The notes beneath the pieces are model-generated. The model saw only the letters and a program-made list of their open reading frames with translations. It was not told the DNA's origin and ran no database searches. Positions 37,688 through 47,487 of a stretch of 64,000 nucleotides of DNA are shown one piece after another. The first letter of the stretch is position 1. Every line of letters starts with the position of its first letter. This stretch comes from Rhizobiaceae bacterium (GTDB lineage: Bacteria; Pseudomonadota; Alphaproteobacteria; Rhizobiales; Rhizobiaceae): assembly GCA_017643025.1 (NCBI GenBank), contig JAEPOG010000001.1:620001-684000 (forward strand), given 5' to 3'. The position numbers and the translations under genes were made by a program.

Positions 37688-39406
37688 CTAGCCGTCCTGC
37701 AATTCGCCGGCAACTGGCTCGATTTCAAGCCGCGCCGGTTCCTTCCCACCGCTCAGCAGGTCGACAGCCTGATCCGCAGCATCCTGGAAAGGCTCAAGCA
37801 CAAGATCGGCTCCTGCAGCCTTGAGCGCCTCGGCCTCGGCGTCCCGGTGCGAAGACAGCGCAACCTTGCCCTTGAATCCCGCATTCTTCAGCGCCTGGAC
37901 GATGGCAATGCGCGTATCGCCGTGGACCAGGCCGGCCTCGTGCACTGGGACAGTGGAAACAACCCACTTCGCGCCGTCCAGCGGCAGATGACGCACGAAT
38001 TCCGGGTCGCTGGCATCGCCATACTCCACATCGATTCCAAGCGCCCTGCCGCGTTTCACCGCCGCCGGGTTGAAGTCGACGCCAAGCACCTTGAGCCCCT
38101 GGCGCTTGAGACGCATGCCGATTGCCGTGCCGTAGCGTCCGAGGCCGAGCAGCACGATGTCATTGCCCGCATGGGCGGGGCGTCCGTCGGCGTCGATTTC
38201 GCGTTTCGGCTGCGCACTTTCGAAAATGCCGAGGAAGGGTTCAGCAAGCTGGTAGAGCCTGCCCGAAAAGGAGATCATGTAGCTCGACACGGCAATCGTG
38301 ATCAGCCCGACCAGCGTCACCAGACCCAGCGCGTCCTCGTCCAGATGGCCGAGCGACATGCCCAAACCGGCGAGGATGAGCGAGAACTCGCTGATCTGCG
38401 CCAGCGTCACGCCGGCCTGGAAGCCGGTGCGCTTGCGGTACCCCATCAGGCGCGCGATCGCCATGACGATCACCGGCTTGCCGACGAGCACGAAGACCGA
38501 CAGCAGCAGCGCCGGCACGACGCTGGCGCCCAGGCCGCCGATCTCTATCTCGGCGCCCAGTGAAACGAAGAAGAAGAGCAGCAGAAAGTCGCGCAGCGGC
38601 GCCAGCCGCGAGCCTATCGCTTCCCGGTAGCGCGTCGAGGCAAGCGCCACGCCCGCCATCAAGCCGCCGATCTCCTTGCCCAGCCCGGCGAAGTCGGACA
38701 CTGCGGCGAAGATCGCCGCCAGCGCGATGGCGAAACAGATCAGCAGTTCCGGCACGCGAGCCATGTATTCGGTCAGCGGCTCGGCGATAAAGCGCACGAA
38801 CACCACGACGAAAGCCAGTAGCGCCAGCCCTGCCGCCAGCACCTGCACCGCTTGCCCGGCGCTTCCTTCCTCGCCTGTTCCGACGCCAAGCGCCGACAGC
38901 GCGATCATGGCCAGCACAACGACGAGATCCTGAACGATCAGGAATCCCAGCGTCACCTGCCCGTGCAGCGCATCGATCTCGCGCTTGTCGGACAGCATCT
39001 TGACCACGATGATCGTGCTGGAAAAGGCCATCCCGATGCCGACATAGAGGCTGACAAGCGGGCTCATGCCGACGGCAAGTGCGATGCCGAACCCGGCGGC
39101 GGTCGTTACCGTCACTTGCGCCACGCCGGAAACGAGCGACAGGCCCCCGAGCGACCTGATCAGCTTCACATCGAGCTTCAGCCCGACCAGGAACAGCAAG
39201 ACGGCGATGCCCAACTCCGAAAGGAGCTCGATCTCTTCCTTGGCGTGGACGACGTTCAGAACCGATGGTCCCGCTATCAGCCCGACAGCAATGAAGCTCA
39301 CGATCAGCGGCTGCCTGAGCAATATGCCCAGCACGCCCAGAACCGCCGCGATGACCAGCAGCGCCGCGATCTGCGTGAAGACACTGTCTGTGACGAATCC
39401 GATCAT
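37688..39406 (-). CDS. monovalent cation:proton antiporter, CPA2 family, with TrkA_N domain
   Basis: This 572-residue KefB/KefC-like protein has about 12 hydrophobic helices over residues 8-400. The conserved core motifs are GIGMAFSSTIIVVKML and FLIVQDLVVVL (with Q159-D160). A cytoplasmic TrkA_N/Rossmann domain follows from about 415 (IVLLGLGRYGTAIGMRL, VDFNPAAVKRGRALGIDVEYGDASD). It likely exchanges K+ or Na+ for protons under ligand control. The ATG at 39406 is preferred over an upstream in-frame ATG at 39463. It follows the phosphatase gene by 94 bases on the same strand and could be its operon mate or independent. Confidence 0.88.
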   Translation of the reverse strand: MIGFVTDSVFTQIAALLVIAAVLGVLGILLRQPLIVSFIAVGLIAGPSVLNVVHAKEEIELLSELGIAVLLFLVGLKLDVKLIRSLGGLSLVSGVAQVTVTTAAGFGIALAVGMSPLVSLYVGIGMAFSSTIIVVKMLSDKREIDALHGQVTLGFLIVQDLVVVLAMIALSALGVGTGEEGSAGQAVQVLAAGLALLAFVVVFVRFIAEPLTEYMARVPELLICFAIALAAIFAAVSDFAGLGKEIGGLMAGVALASTRYREAIGSRLAPLRDFLLLFFFVSLGAEIEIGGLGASVVPALLLSVFVLVGKPVIVMAIARLMGYRKRTGFQAGVTLAQISEFSLILAGLGMSLGHLDEDALGLVTLVGLITIAVSSYMISFSGRLYQLAEPFLGIFESAQPKREIDADGRPAHAGNDIVLLGLGRYGTAIGMRLKRQGLKVLGVDFNPAAVKRGRALGIDVEYGDASDPEFVRHLPLDGAKWVVSTVPVHEAGLVHGDTRIAIVQALKNAGFKGKVALSSHRDAEAEALKAAGADLVLEPFQDAADQAVDLLSGGKEPARLEIEPVAGELQDG

Positions 39407-39500
39407 TGTCCGCGCTACCTGCTTGGGTGATGTACATGCAACATCGCTTGCGCGTAGGCCCAACGCAATCGGCGGCTGCTAGCCAGCTGCGGAATCGGGC

Positions 39501-40016
39501 TCAGCGTTGCGGGTCGAACACCAGTTCGAACGGTTCGCCTTCGAAGGCGTCGGCGCCACGCCCGATAGCCTCGATTGCGGCAATCATCCGCCCCTTGCGG
39601 TCGAGAAGTTCGTCGGCGATTGCCACCAGCCGCGCATTCGGCGTCGCCGACGGCGAGGCAAGCCGCAATTGCCAGGCAAGTTCGGCCTCGTCGCGCCGGG
39701 GTGCTAGCGCCGCTGCGATGATGTAGGCCGCGGCGGTCGAACGGCTGATGCCTGCAAAGCAGTGCACCACCATCGCATCGGCCCGGTCCCATTCGCGCGC
39801 AAAATTCAGCAGGTTCTGGACATGCGCCACGCCGGGCGGCGTCATATCCGGCAGCACGTCGACTATGTCGTGCATGGACAGAGTCAGATGATGGCTTTCG
39901 TCTATGCTTTCCGGCCGCTCGACGGGCGTTCCGATATTGAGCAGCGATACCAGCCGGCGCGCGCGAACGCGCTTTACGACCTCCGGCATTCGCGGCAGCG
40001 AGCAGACATGCAGCAT
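39501..40016 (-). CDS. tyrosine-phosphatase-fold protein cotranscribed with cobC
   Basis: This 171-residue protein has the Cys-based phosphatase signature H85-C86-FAGISR92-S (HCxxGxxRS) and a candidate general acid in the loop near D50-D57. It resembles small dual-specificity or plant/fungal-type phosphatases found in rhizobia. The start lies 3 bases after the cobC stop, so it is translationally linked to cobC. No recognised alpha-ribazole phosphatase is present in the locus. A role in removing the 5'-phosphate from alpha-ribazole or from adenosylcobalamin 5'-phosphate is therefore a reasonable guess. A protein-phosphotyrosine substrate is equally possible. Confidence 0.8.
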   Translation of the reverse strand: MLHVCSLPRMPEVVKRVRARRLVSLLNIGTPVERPESIDESHHLTLSMHDIVDVLPDMTPPGVAHVQNLLNFAREWDRADAMVVHCFAGISRSTAAAYIIAAALAPRRDEAELAWQLRLASPSATPNARLVAIADELLDRKGRMIAAIEAIGRGADAFEGEPFELVFDPQR

Positions 40017-40019
40017 GCG

Positions 40020-41057
40020 TCACCCTTCCATCTTCTGCGACCATACTTGCAGTGCATTCGCGAGGCGACCCCAGGACGCCTCGTCACCGGGTAATCCGAA
40101 GCGCAAAAATTCGTGATTCCAGCCGAACCGACGGGTCAGTATGCCCTGCTCCGCAAGAGTGGAATGCAGCCGCGCTGCATCTTCATGCGTCGCCAGTTGA
40201 AACAGGCTTGTTCCGCCGACGATCTCAAGGCCCACCTCCTCCAGCAGCGCGCGGAGCCTCTGGGCCTTCCCATCCAACTCCGCCCGCTGGGTTGGCCGCC
40301 AGTCCGCATCGGCCAGCGCCTCCATCCCGATCGTCATCGCGGGTCCAGATACGGCCCACGGCCCGAGCCGGTCGCGCAGCCGAGCCGCTATCTCCGCAGA
40401 AGCGACGGCAAAACCCAGCCTGATGCCGGCCAGCCCATGGAACTTGCCGAAGGACCGAAGGACAACAATGGGCAGCTTCTCCACGTCGCTGGCCAGGCTC
40501 CCGCCTTCCGGCCCGACATCCATGAACGCTTCGTCGACGACGAGCAGCCCGCCCCTCGGTGCAAGCTCCTCGGCAACCGCCAGCAAGTCACCGCGCGCAA
40601 AGACACGCCCGTCCGGATTGTTGGGATTCACGACAACCGCCAGGTCGGCACTCTTCAGCTCCGCCGGCCCGCTGGCCTCGCCGCATTCGTGGCCGCTTAG
40701 CGCGGCGACACGCATATGCTCCGCATAGGTCGGCCCCACAACGACCGCCCTGCCCGGCGCTCGCAGGGCGAAGACCATGGGCAGCAGGATCTGCGTCCCC
40801 GGCGCGGCCACGATATTGTCCGCCGACGGAGCGCTGTAGGCTCTAGCGGCGATCTCGCGCAGTCGCACCTCGTCCTCCGGCTCCGGCAGGCGCTCGAAGG
40901 CGGTGGCGGGGACCGGCGAATGCGGATAGGGAAACGGGCTGATCCCGGTCGAGAGGTCGATCCATGGCTGCACAGCATCCGGAAAGCGCCTGCGCGCGGC
41001 GGCGAGATTGCCGCCGTGTTCGTCTTCGCTGCCGGCGTCCTCTTCAACGAGTCGCAT
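40020..41057 (-). CDS. cobC: threonine-phosphate decarboxylase (L-threonine-O-3-phosphate decarboxylase, aminopropanol branch)
   Basis: This 345-residue PLP enzyme of aminotransferase fold I/II supplies (R)-1-amino-2-propanol phosphate for the cobinamide side chain. The N-terminal HGGNL and IDLSTGISPFPYP segments, NPNNPDGRVF, and the PLP-lysine segment RSFGKFHGLAGIRLG (K205) mark the CobC/CobD decarboxylases. The ATG at 41057 has GGGAAGG upstream on the minus strand. That site lies inside the first codons of cobD, which starts on the opposite strand at 41056 or 41059. An ATG at 41093 is possible but has no ribosome site. Confidence 0.9.
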   Translation of the reverse strand: MRLVEEDAGSEDEHGGNLAAARRRFPDAVQPWIDLSTGISPFPYPHSPVPATAFERLPEPEDEVRLREIAARAYSAPSADNIVAAPGTQILLPMVFALRAPGRAVVVGPTYAEHMRVAALSGHECGEASGPAELKSADLAVVVNPNNPDGRVFARGDLLAVAEELAPRGGLLVVDEAFMDVGPEGGSLASDVEKLPIVVLRSFGKFHGLAGIRLGFAVASAEIAARLRDRLGPWAVSGPAMTIGMEALADADWRPTQRAELDGKAQRLRALLEEVGLEIVGGTSLFQLATHEDAARLHSTLAEQGILTRRFGWNHEFLRFGLPGDEASWGRLANALQVWSQKMEG

Positions 41058-41058
41058 G

Positions 41059-42027
41059 ATGGCCTTCCCGCTGGCATTCCTGACTCTGATCATAGAGCGC
41101 GGCCTCGGCTATCCGGGCTGGCTCGTGCGCGCCATCGGCCATCCGGTGACGTGGGTCGGAGCGCTGATCGCCTCTCTCGACCGGCAGCTCAACCGCGAAA
41201 CGGCCACGCCGCAACAGCGCCGTGCTCTGGGCGCCCTTGCCCTGCTTCTGATCGTTGGCGTCGCAGGCCTCACCGCAGGGGCGATAGCATGGCTGCTCGG
41301 CCCGACGGTCTTCGGTCTCCTCGCGGCGGCGTTCGTCGCCTCCAGCCTGATCGCCCAGAAAAGCCTTGAGGAGCATGTGCTCGCTGTCGCTGAAGCGCTC
41401 CACAGAGGTGGCCTCGAAGCCGGCCGCAAGGCCGTATCGCAGATCGTCGGCCGCGACCCCGAAGCGCTGGACGAATCCGGCGTCGCCCGCGCGGCGATCG
41501 AAAGTCTCGCCGAGAATTTCTCTGACGGCGTCGTGGCGCCTGCCTTCTGGCTGGCCCTGCTCGGCCTGCCCGGCACGGCGATCTACAAGGCGGTCAACAC
41601 CGCCGACAGCATGATCGGCCACCGGACCGAGCGCCACGCCGATTTCGGCTGGGCGGCAGCGCGTTTCGACGACCTTATCAACCTGCCGGCCTCGCGCCTG
41701 ACGGCGCTGCTGATCGTCGCCGCAGCGGCGATCACCCGCGACGCCGATGCGCGTGCCGCCTGGCGCGCGGTGCGCCGTGATGCGCCGCTGCATCGCTCGC
41801 CCAATGCCGGATGGCCCGAAGCTGCCGTGGCCGGTGCGCTGGGCCTCGCGCTGGCCGGCCCGCGCGCCTATGGCGGCAAGATCGTCGAAGACGCCGTGAT
41901 GGGCGTGGGCGGCACGATCGAGGCCAATGCCGCCGATATCGGCCGCGCCATCCAGCTTTATCGCACGGCGGACCTTCTCCTGATCGCGCTCTTCGGCGCG
42001 GTGGCGCTTCTCATCTGGCAATTCTGA
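41059..42027 (+). CDS. cobD: adenosylcobinamide-phosphate synthase (CbiB/CobD membrane protein)
   Basis: This integral membrane protein of 322 residues attaches aminopropanol (or its phosphate) to adenosylcobyric acid. The family opening is [18 protein letters not shown], and [19 protein letters not shown] follows. The core motif [36 protein letters not shown] is present, as are GAL(G)[11 protein letters not shown] and IVEDAVMG. The start may be ATG 41059 or ATG 41056. CGAG upstream at 41048-41051 gives better spacing to 41059. Its 5' end abuts the divergent cobC start, and its 3' end overlaps cobQ by 17 bases. Confidence 0.93.
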   Translation: MAFPLAFLTLIIERGLGYPGWLVRAIGHPVTWVGALIASLDRQLNRETATPQQRRALGALALLLIVGVAGLTAGAIAWLLGPTVFGLLAAAFVASSLIAQKSLEEHVLAVAEALHRGGLEAGRKAVSQIVGRDPEALDESGVARAAIESLAENFSDGVVAPAFWLALLGLPGTAIYKAVNTADSMIGHRTERHADFGWAAARFDDLINLPASRLTALLIVAAAAITRDADARAAWRAVRRDAPLHRSPNAGWPEAAVAGALGLALAGPRAYGGKIVEDAVMGVGGTIEANAADIGRAIQLYRTADLLLIALFGAVALLIWQF

Positions 42028-43468
42028 TCAACGCATCGATGTCGAGATGCGCCTCCAGATGCACGGCCAGCGCGTCGAGCGTCGCCTCCACGCCCGCCTC
42101 GTAGTTCAGATCGGATACCTCGCCACCCAGCTGCTTGACGCAGGCAGCGCGCTGGCAATCGTCGGCGAACAACCCGTGCACATAGGTCCCGGCGACCAAC
42201 CTGTCTGTTGAAATCGCGCCTTCCGGCTTGCCCTCGATGGTCGCGAACGGCCGCAACGTATCGGGGCCAGTCGTCTCGCCGACATGCATCTCATAGCCTT
42301 TGAAGGACACGCCATCCGACGTCCTCCCTTCGACCGCCACCAGCCGCTTGTCGCCTGTCAGCCGCGTTTCGATGTCGAGCAGGCCGAGCCCGTCGACTTC
42401 GCCCGGCGGCCCTTCGATCCCGTCCGGGTCGGCGAGCTTCCGCCCGAGCATCTGGTATCCGCCGCACAGGCCGAGCGCGCGCCCGCCGCGCCGAACATGC
42501 GCTGCTATGTCGATGTCGAAGCCGGCCTTCCTGAGAGCAACTAGATCGGCGATTGTCGCCTTGGAGCCCGGCAGAAGGATCAGATCGGCATCGCCCGGCA
42601 GCGTTGTGCCAGGCTTCACGCGCACCACCTCGACATCCGGCTCCGCCTCCAGCGGATCGAGATCGTCGAAATTTGCAATGTGAGGCAGGATCGGCACCGC
42701 GATCTTCACCCGCGCTCCCGCCTTACGTTCGCGGGGAGCATTCAGCGCCAGCGCGTCCTCGGCCGGCAACCTTGCCGCATCGGAGAAGTGCGGCACCAGC
42801 CCGATCGCCGCCCATCCGGTCATTTCCGCTATCCGAGCCATGCCGTCGGCAAACAGCGCCGGGTCGCCCCGGAATCGGTTGACGATGAAGCCGGCGATCA
42901 GTGCAGCGTCCTCGGGCTCGATCACCGCCTTCGTCCCGACGAGGCTGGCGATCACGCCGCCGCGGTCGATGTCGCCGATCAGGATGACCGGCACATCGGC
43001 CGCTCGCGCGAAACCCATATTGGCGATGTCGCCGGCGCGCAGATTGACTTCCGATGCGCTGCCCGCGCCTTCCACCAGCACGAAATCGGCTTCCGCCTTC
43101 ATGCGCCCGAAACTGTCGATGACCCTGGCCAGCAGGCCGGGCTTCAGCTTCTGGTAGTCGGCCGCGCGCGCATTGCCCTCGATCCTGCCCTGGACGACGA
43201 CCTGTGCGCCGGTCTCGCTTTGGGGCTTCAGCAGCACCGGGTTCATGTGGACCGAAGGCTGCACCTTAGCCGCCCGCGCCTGCAACGCCTGCGCGCGGCC
43301 GATCTCGCCGCCATCAGCGGTGACGGCTGCATTGTTCGACATGTTCTGCGGCTTGAACGGCCTGACGGCGTGTCCGCGGTTGGTCAGAGCCCGCGCCAGC
43401 CCGGCAACCATGAGAGACTTGCCGACATCGGAGCCGGTGCCCTGAAACATCAGCGCCCGCGCGCCCAT
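42011..43468 (-). CDS. cobQ: cobyric acid synthase (glutamine-hydrolysing amidotransferase)
   Basis: This 485-residue enzyme amidates four side chains of adenosylcobyrinic acid a,c-diamide. An N-terminal ATP-binding region ([34 protein letters not shown]) is followed by a class-I-like glutaminase domain with [11 protein letters not shown] (catalytic-site Cys) and HGLF near the end. It follows cobO by 4 bases in the cbtB-cbtA-cobU-cobO-cobQ operon. Its last 17 bases overlap the convergent cobD. Confidence 0.95.
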   Translation of the reverse strand: MGARALMFQGTGSDVGKSLMVAGLARALTNRGHAVRPFKPQNMSNNAAVTADGGEIGRAQALQARAAKVQPSVHMNPVLLKPQSETGAQVVVQGRIEGNARAADYQKLKPGLLARVIDSFGRMKAEADFVLVEGAGSASEVNLRAGDIANMGFARAADVPVILIGDIDRGGVIASLVGTKAVIEPEDAALIAGFIVNRFRGDPALFADGMARIAEMTGWAAIGLVPHFSDAARLPAEDALALNAPRERKAGARVKIAVPILPHIANFDDLDPLEAEPDVEVVRVKPGTTLPGDADLILLPGSKATIADLVALRKAGFDIDIAAHVRRGGRALGLCGGYQMLGRKLADPDGIEGPPGEVDGLGLLDIETRLTGDKRLVAVEGRTSDGVSFKGYEMHVGETTGPDTLRPFATIEGKPEGAISTDRLVAGTYVHGLFADDCQRAACVKQLGGEVSDLNYEAGVEATLDALAVHLEAHLDIDALIRIAR

Positions 43469-43472
43469 GGCC

Positions 43473-44078
43473 TCAGAACTCGATGCCCTGCTGCGCCTTC
43501 ACGCCGGCGGCGAAATGGTGCTTGGTCGCGCCCATCTCCGTCACCAGATCGGCAGCCTCCAAAAGCGGCGGCTTGGCGTTGCGCCCGGTGACAACGACGT
43601 GCAGGTCATGCCTCCGCGCCTTCAGCGCCGCGACCACCTTGTCCAGATCGAGATAGTCGTAGCGCAGCGCGATGTTGAGTTCGTCGAGCACGACCAGCCC
43701 GATGGATGGATCGGCCAGCAGGTCCTTGGCCTTGCCCCAGGCGCGCTTCGCCGCCGCGATATCCCGCTCCTTGTCTTGCGTCTCCCAGGTGAAACCCTCG
43801 CCCATCGTGTGCCAGACCACGCGATCGCCAAACGCCGCGAAGGCGTCCTTCTCGCCGGTGTGCCAGCCGCCTTTGATGAACTGCACGACGCCGACGCGCC
43901 GGCCATGACCGAGCATCCTCAAGGCAAGCCCGAACGCCGCCGTCGTCTTGCCCTTGCCGGGGCCGGTATTGACGATCAGCAGACCCTTCTCGATCGTCTT
44001 CGACGCCACCTCGGCGTCCTGCACCGCCTTGCGCTTGGCCATCTTGGCCTTGTGGCGTTCGGCCTCGCTCTCACTCAT
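43473..44078 (-). CDS. cobO: corrinoid adenosyltransferase (BtuR/CobO type)
   Basis: This 201-residue enzyme adenosylates reduced corrinoids using ATP. The P-loop is [12 protein letters not shown] (residues about 37-48). [19 protein letters not shown] and the terminal KAQQGIEF are family hallmarks. It lies one base after cobU and 4 bases before cobQ, in the riboswitch-led minus-strand operon. Confidence 0.96.
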   Translation of the reverse strand: MSESEAERHKAKMAKRKAVQDAEVASKTIEKGLLIVNTGPGKGKTTAAFGLALRMLGHGRRVGVVQFIKGGWHTGEKDAFAAFGDRVVWHTMGEGFTWETQDKERDIAAAKRAWGKAKDLLADPSIGLVVLDELNIALRYDYLDLDKVVAALKARRHDLHVVVTGRNAKPPLLEAADLVTEMGATKHHFAAGVKAQQGIEF

Positions 44079-44079
44079 C

Positions 44080-44595
44080 CTATTTCACCTTCATCGGCAG
44101 GCCGGCGACCATCAGGATCACCTCGTCGGCCACCGCCGCCACTTGCCTGTTGAACCGTCCCGCCTCGTCGCGAAAGCGCCGGGCAAGCGCATTGTCAGGC
44201 ACGATGCCCATGCCCACCTCGTTCGACACCACGACCCAAGGCCCGCGCGGCTGCGACAATACCTCGGTAAGCTCGGCGCATTCGGTCTCGACGTCGGCTT
44301 CGGCCAGCATTCGGTTGCTCAGCCATAAAGTCAGGCAGTCGAGCAGCACTGGCGTTCCGTCCGCCGCGGCGTTGAGTGCCGCGGCAAGTTCGTGCGGCGC
44401 GTCGATCGTCTGCCAGTCATCGCCACGTCGCGCCCGATGATGCTCGATCCGCTCCGCCATCTCGTCATCGAAGGCTTGCGCCGTGGCCACGTAGAGCCAC
44501 GGCGACGGCAGCATCTCGATCAGGGCCTCGGCGTGCGCGCTCTTCCCCGACCGCGCCCCACCGAGGACGAAGGTCAGTTTGCCAGTCTCAGGCAA
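44080..44595 (-). CDS. cobU: bifunctional adenosylcobinamide kinase / adenosylcobinamide-phosphate guanylyltransferase
   Basis: This 171-residue enzyme (CobP in Pseudomonas denitrificans) activates adenosylcobinamide for nucleotide-loop assembly. Walker A GGARSGKS is at 12-19, followed by YVATAQAFDDEMAERIEHHRARR, the guanylylation-site histidines H52-H53, LLDCLTLWLSN and VSNEVGMGIVPDN. It overlaps cbtA by 8 bases. Confidence 0.96.
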   Translation of the reverse strand: MPETGKLTFVLGGARSGKSAHAEALIEMLPSPWLYVATAQAFDDEMAERIEHHRARRGDDWQTIDAPHELAAALNAAADGTPVLLDCLTLWLSNRMLAEADVETECAELTEVLSQPRGPWVVVSNEVGMGIVPDNALARRFRDEAGRFNRQVAAVADEVILMVAGLPMKVK

Positions 44596-45310
44596 AGCTC
44601 TTCTGCGCTTCCGGCTCGTCCGAGAAACGGCTGCGCAGCGCGCCGGCCACCGAACCGAGCACGACCCAGAACACCAGGTTGGTCACCGTGACCGCCACCA
44701 CGAAATCATGGTGCAGGCCATGCGGTACCGCCGTCTCGAAGCTCACTGGCTGGGGCGCGCCGATAACGTGCGGAGCCGCGATCAGGACGATGCCGAGCGC
44801 TGCCAGCGGCAGCGAGCGGCGAAAAGCGATCAGCGCCAGTCCTGCTCCCGTCGCAACCACCGTTCCCAGCCACCAGGCTTGCCGCGCGCCGAGGTCGGCG
44901 ACCGGCATCGCCGGCAGTTCCGGCGGCAATCCGAGCCCGGGCGCAAGCGTGAAGGTGGCGAATCCGGCGAGACCCCACAGCAGCCCCTGTCGCCAGCCGG
45001 CGATGCCGCCGGCAAGTTCCGACGCGACGACCAGTATCAGCCCGAATCCGATCGCCGTCACCACATTGGCCATCGAGGTGTAGAAGAAGCGCTCGAAGCC
45101 GTCCGCTGGCGCCCAGCCTGCCTCTTCATCGTGCGAGTGGCCGCCAACAGCGTCGTCGCCGTCATGCGAATGGCCATGGGCCGCGCCCTCGTAGGTCTCG
45201 GCCTGAAGAATGAGTGGAACGGTGGCATAGGCCTGAAGCGCGGCCAGAACCAGGCCTGCAACAAGCCCGGCGAGCGCCGCCACGAAGACGACGTTGCGAA
45301 ACAATGTCAT
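44588..45310 (-). CDS. cbtA: CbtA family cobalt transporter subunit
   Basis: This 240-residue membrane protein has about five hydrophobic segments. A histidine-rich loop (GHSHDGDDAVGGHSHDEE, about residues 46-63) follows the first helix and probably binds metal. The pattern MTLFRNVVFVAALAGLVAGL is the CbtA opening. It works with CbtB as a predicted B12-regulated cobalt uptake system. It follows cbtB by 12 bases and is under the minus-strand cobalamin riboswitch. Confidence 0.95.
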   Translation of the reverse strand: MTLFRNVVFVAALAGLVAGLVLAALQAYATVPLILQAETYEGAAHGHSHDGDDAVGGHSHDEEAGWAPADGFERFFYTSMANVVTAIGFGLILVVASELAGGIAGWRQGLLWGLAGFATFTLAPGLGLPPELPAMPVADLGARQAWWLGTVVATGAGLALIAFRRSLPLAALGIVLIAAPHVIGAPQPVSFETAVPHGLHHDFVVAVTVTNLVFWVVLGSVAGALRSRFSDEPEAQKSFA

Positions 45311-45322
45311 GACACTAGTCCC

Positions 45323-45499
45323 CTAGTGGCAGGGAAAGGCCATGGAATGCCGGTAGTCGTGACCGGCATTGTGCGCCGCCTCGACGTGGCTGAAGCCGAC
45401 GAAGCCGACCACGAACAGGCCGAGCAGACCCGCGACTGCGAGTTGCATCAGCCGCGACTGCGCAGAAACGTCGGTTCCGAAAGTGCGGATGCTGTTCAT
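45323..45499 (-). CDS. cbtB: CbtB family small cobalt transporter subunit
   Basis: This 58-residue single-helix protein has its helix at about residues 19-38 and a metal-ligand C-terminus with four histidines and a cysteine (HNAGHDYRHSMAFPCH). The ATG at 45499 is preceded by a strong GGAGGACAA. It is the first gene after the minus-strand cobalamin riboswitch. An upstream in-frame start at 45655 would place the riboswitch inside the coding region and is rejected. Confidence 0.93.
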   Translation of the reverse strand: MNSIRTFGTDVSAQSRLMQLAVAGLLGLFVVGFVGFSHVEAAHNAGHDYRHSMAFPCH

Positions 45500-45543
45500 C
45501 TTTGTCCTCCTGCCCTCCACCCGAGGGCGCCGGTGTTGCCATT

Positions 45544-45713
45544 GTCGCCGGCAGGTCTCCTGGCTCGCGGCTTCGGCGCTTTTCCCACCTTCCCGGAGGC
45601 TGTGCTCCAGTGGCATCGGGACAAGCTCGCCGCTTACAGTTGCGGGGGCAGCCACGGCATTGGGTTTTCACCCGCACCGCATTCCCTCTCGGCCCCTTTC
45701 GGGAACCGGCGAC
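45544..45713 (-). promoter_or_regulatory. cobalamin riboswitch (AdoCbl) controlling cbtB-cbtA-cobU-cobO-cobQ
   Basis: Read on the minus strand, the element has the GCCCCCGCAACTGTAAGCG core (plus-strand 45633-45652 region) and the 3' GAGCCAGGAGACCTGCC box. Its closing P1 stem is GTCGCCGG (45706-45713 on plus as CCGGCGAC) with CCGGCGAC (45544-45551 on plus as GTCGCCGG). It ends 44 bases before the cbtB start. Adenosylcobalamin binding would shut off cobalt uptake and late assembly genes. Confidence 0.95.
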
Positions 45714-45782
45714 TCCCCCACACTTATCGGAAATCGTCGCCGACGCAATCGCAAATGCGACACGATCGGACGCGCAGCCTCG

Positions 45783-45812
45783 TTGACAGCCCTTCCGCGC
45801 CACGAATAGATA
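45783..45812 (+). promoter_or_regulatory. sigma-70-like promoter for the plus-strand cobalamin operon
   Basis: TTGACA (45783-45788) and TAGATA (45807-45812) are spaced by 18 bases. The expected transcription start is near 45818, exactly where the plus-strand riboswitch P1 stem begins. A promoter for the opposite riboswitch must also lie in 45714-45817 but is less clear. Confidence 0.6.
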
Positions 45813-45817
45813 ACGGG

Positions 45818-45990
45818 CGACGGTCCGCTTTCCTCGGAGGGCGGCTAAGAGGGAACGCGGTGCGCACGATGCGTGCAATTCCGCGGCTGTCCCCGCAACT
45901 GTGAGCGACGAGCCGAAAGCCGATAGCCACTGGGTGATCCCGGGAAGGCGGCAGCCGGCGGTGACCCGCGAGCCAGGAGACCTGCCGTCG
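45818..45990 (+). promoter_or_regulatory. cobalamin riboswitch (AdoCbl) controlling DUF1636-cobW-cobN-cobGHIJ
   Basis: The core CTGTCCCCGCAACTGTGAG (about 45886-45904), a preceding GGAACGCGGTGCG...AATTCCG segment, and the 3' GAGCCAGGAGACCTGCC box are all present. P1 closes by CGACGG (45818-45823) with CCGTCG (45985-45990). It lies 48 bases upstream of the first coding sequence. It mirrors the minus-strand riboswitch across about 104 bases. Confidence 0.95.
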
Positions 45991-46038
45991 GCCGACCCAT
46001 TCCAACCGCCCGGCGGGTGACCCGGGTATGGAGACGAC

Positions 46039-46445
46039 ATGACGACCGACACTCCAGCAGGCCACGCGCGCAGTCCGGCTTCAGCCGTGACCGTCGTTGT
46101 CTGCCATTCCTGCCGTGGGCCGGAAGGCTCCGACGACTATCCCCGCCCCGGATCGCGCCTTGCCGACGATACGCGCCGCGCTGCCCAGGGCTCGCAAATC
46201 CACGTCCGTTCCGTGGGCTGCCTCGGCAACTGCAAGCGTGGCATGAGCGCCGCCATGCTACGCGACGGTACATGGAGTTACGTCTTTGGCTGGCTGACGG
46301 AGGAGAGCGGCGACGATCTGATCGCCGGGGCCGAACTGCTGGCTTCCTCGGAAGACGGCTTCATGCCGTTCCGCGCCCGTCCCGAAAGCCTCAAGCGTGG
46401 CCTGATCGCCCGCATCCCGACCCTCGATCATCTCGGTGAAACAGA

Positions 46446-46449
<4 letters not shown>
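46039..46449 (+). CDS. DUF1636 family protein (cobalamin-locus metal-binding-like protein)
   Basis: This 136-residue protein has four cysteines, in VCHSC (C22, C25) and VGCLGNCKRG (C61, C65). The arrangement resembles a thioredoxin-like [2Fe-2S] ferredoxin. DUF1636 genes commonly sit beside cobW below B12 riboswitches, which points to a role in cobalt handling or corrin synthesis, but its activity is unknown. The ATG at 46039 has GGAG upstream. It overlaps cobW by 4 bases (ATGA). Confidence 0.88.
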
Positions 46450-47483
<1,034 letters not shown>

Positions 47484-47487
47484 CCGA

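Noticed and set aside
45748..45763. TGTCGCATTTGC word shared between the riboswitch spacer and the candidate operator at 10333-10344
   Set aside because: Several 12-base matches are expected by chance in 64 kb of biased sequence, and the two contexts differ.
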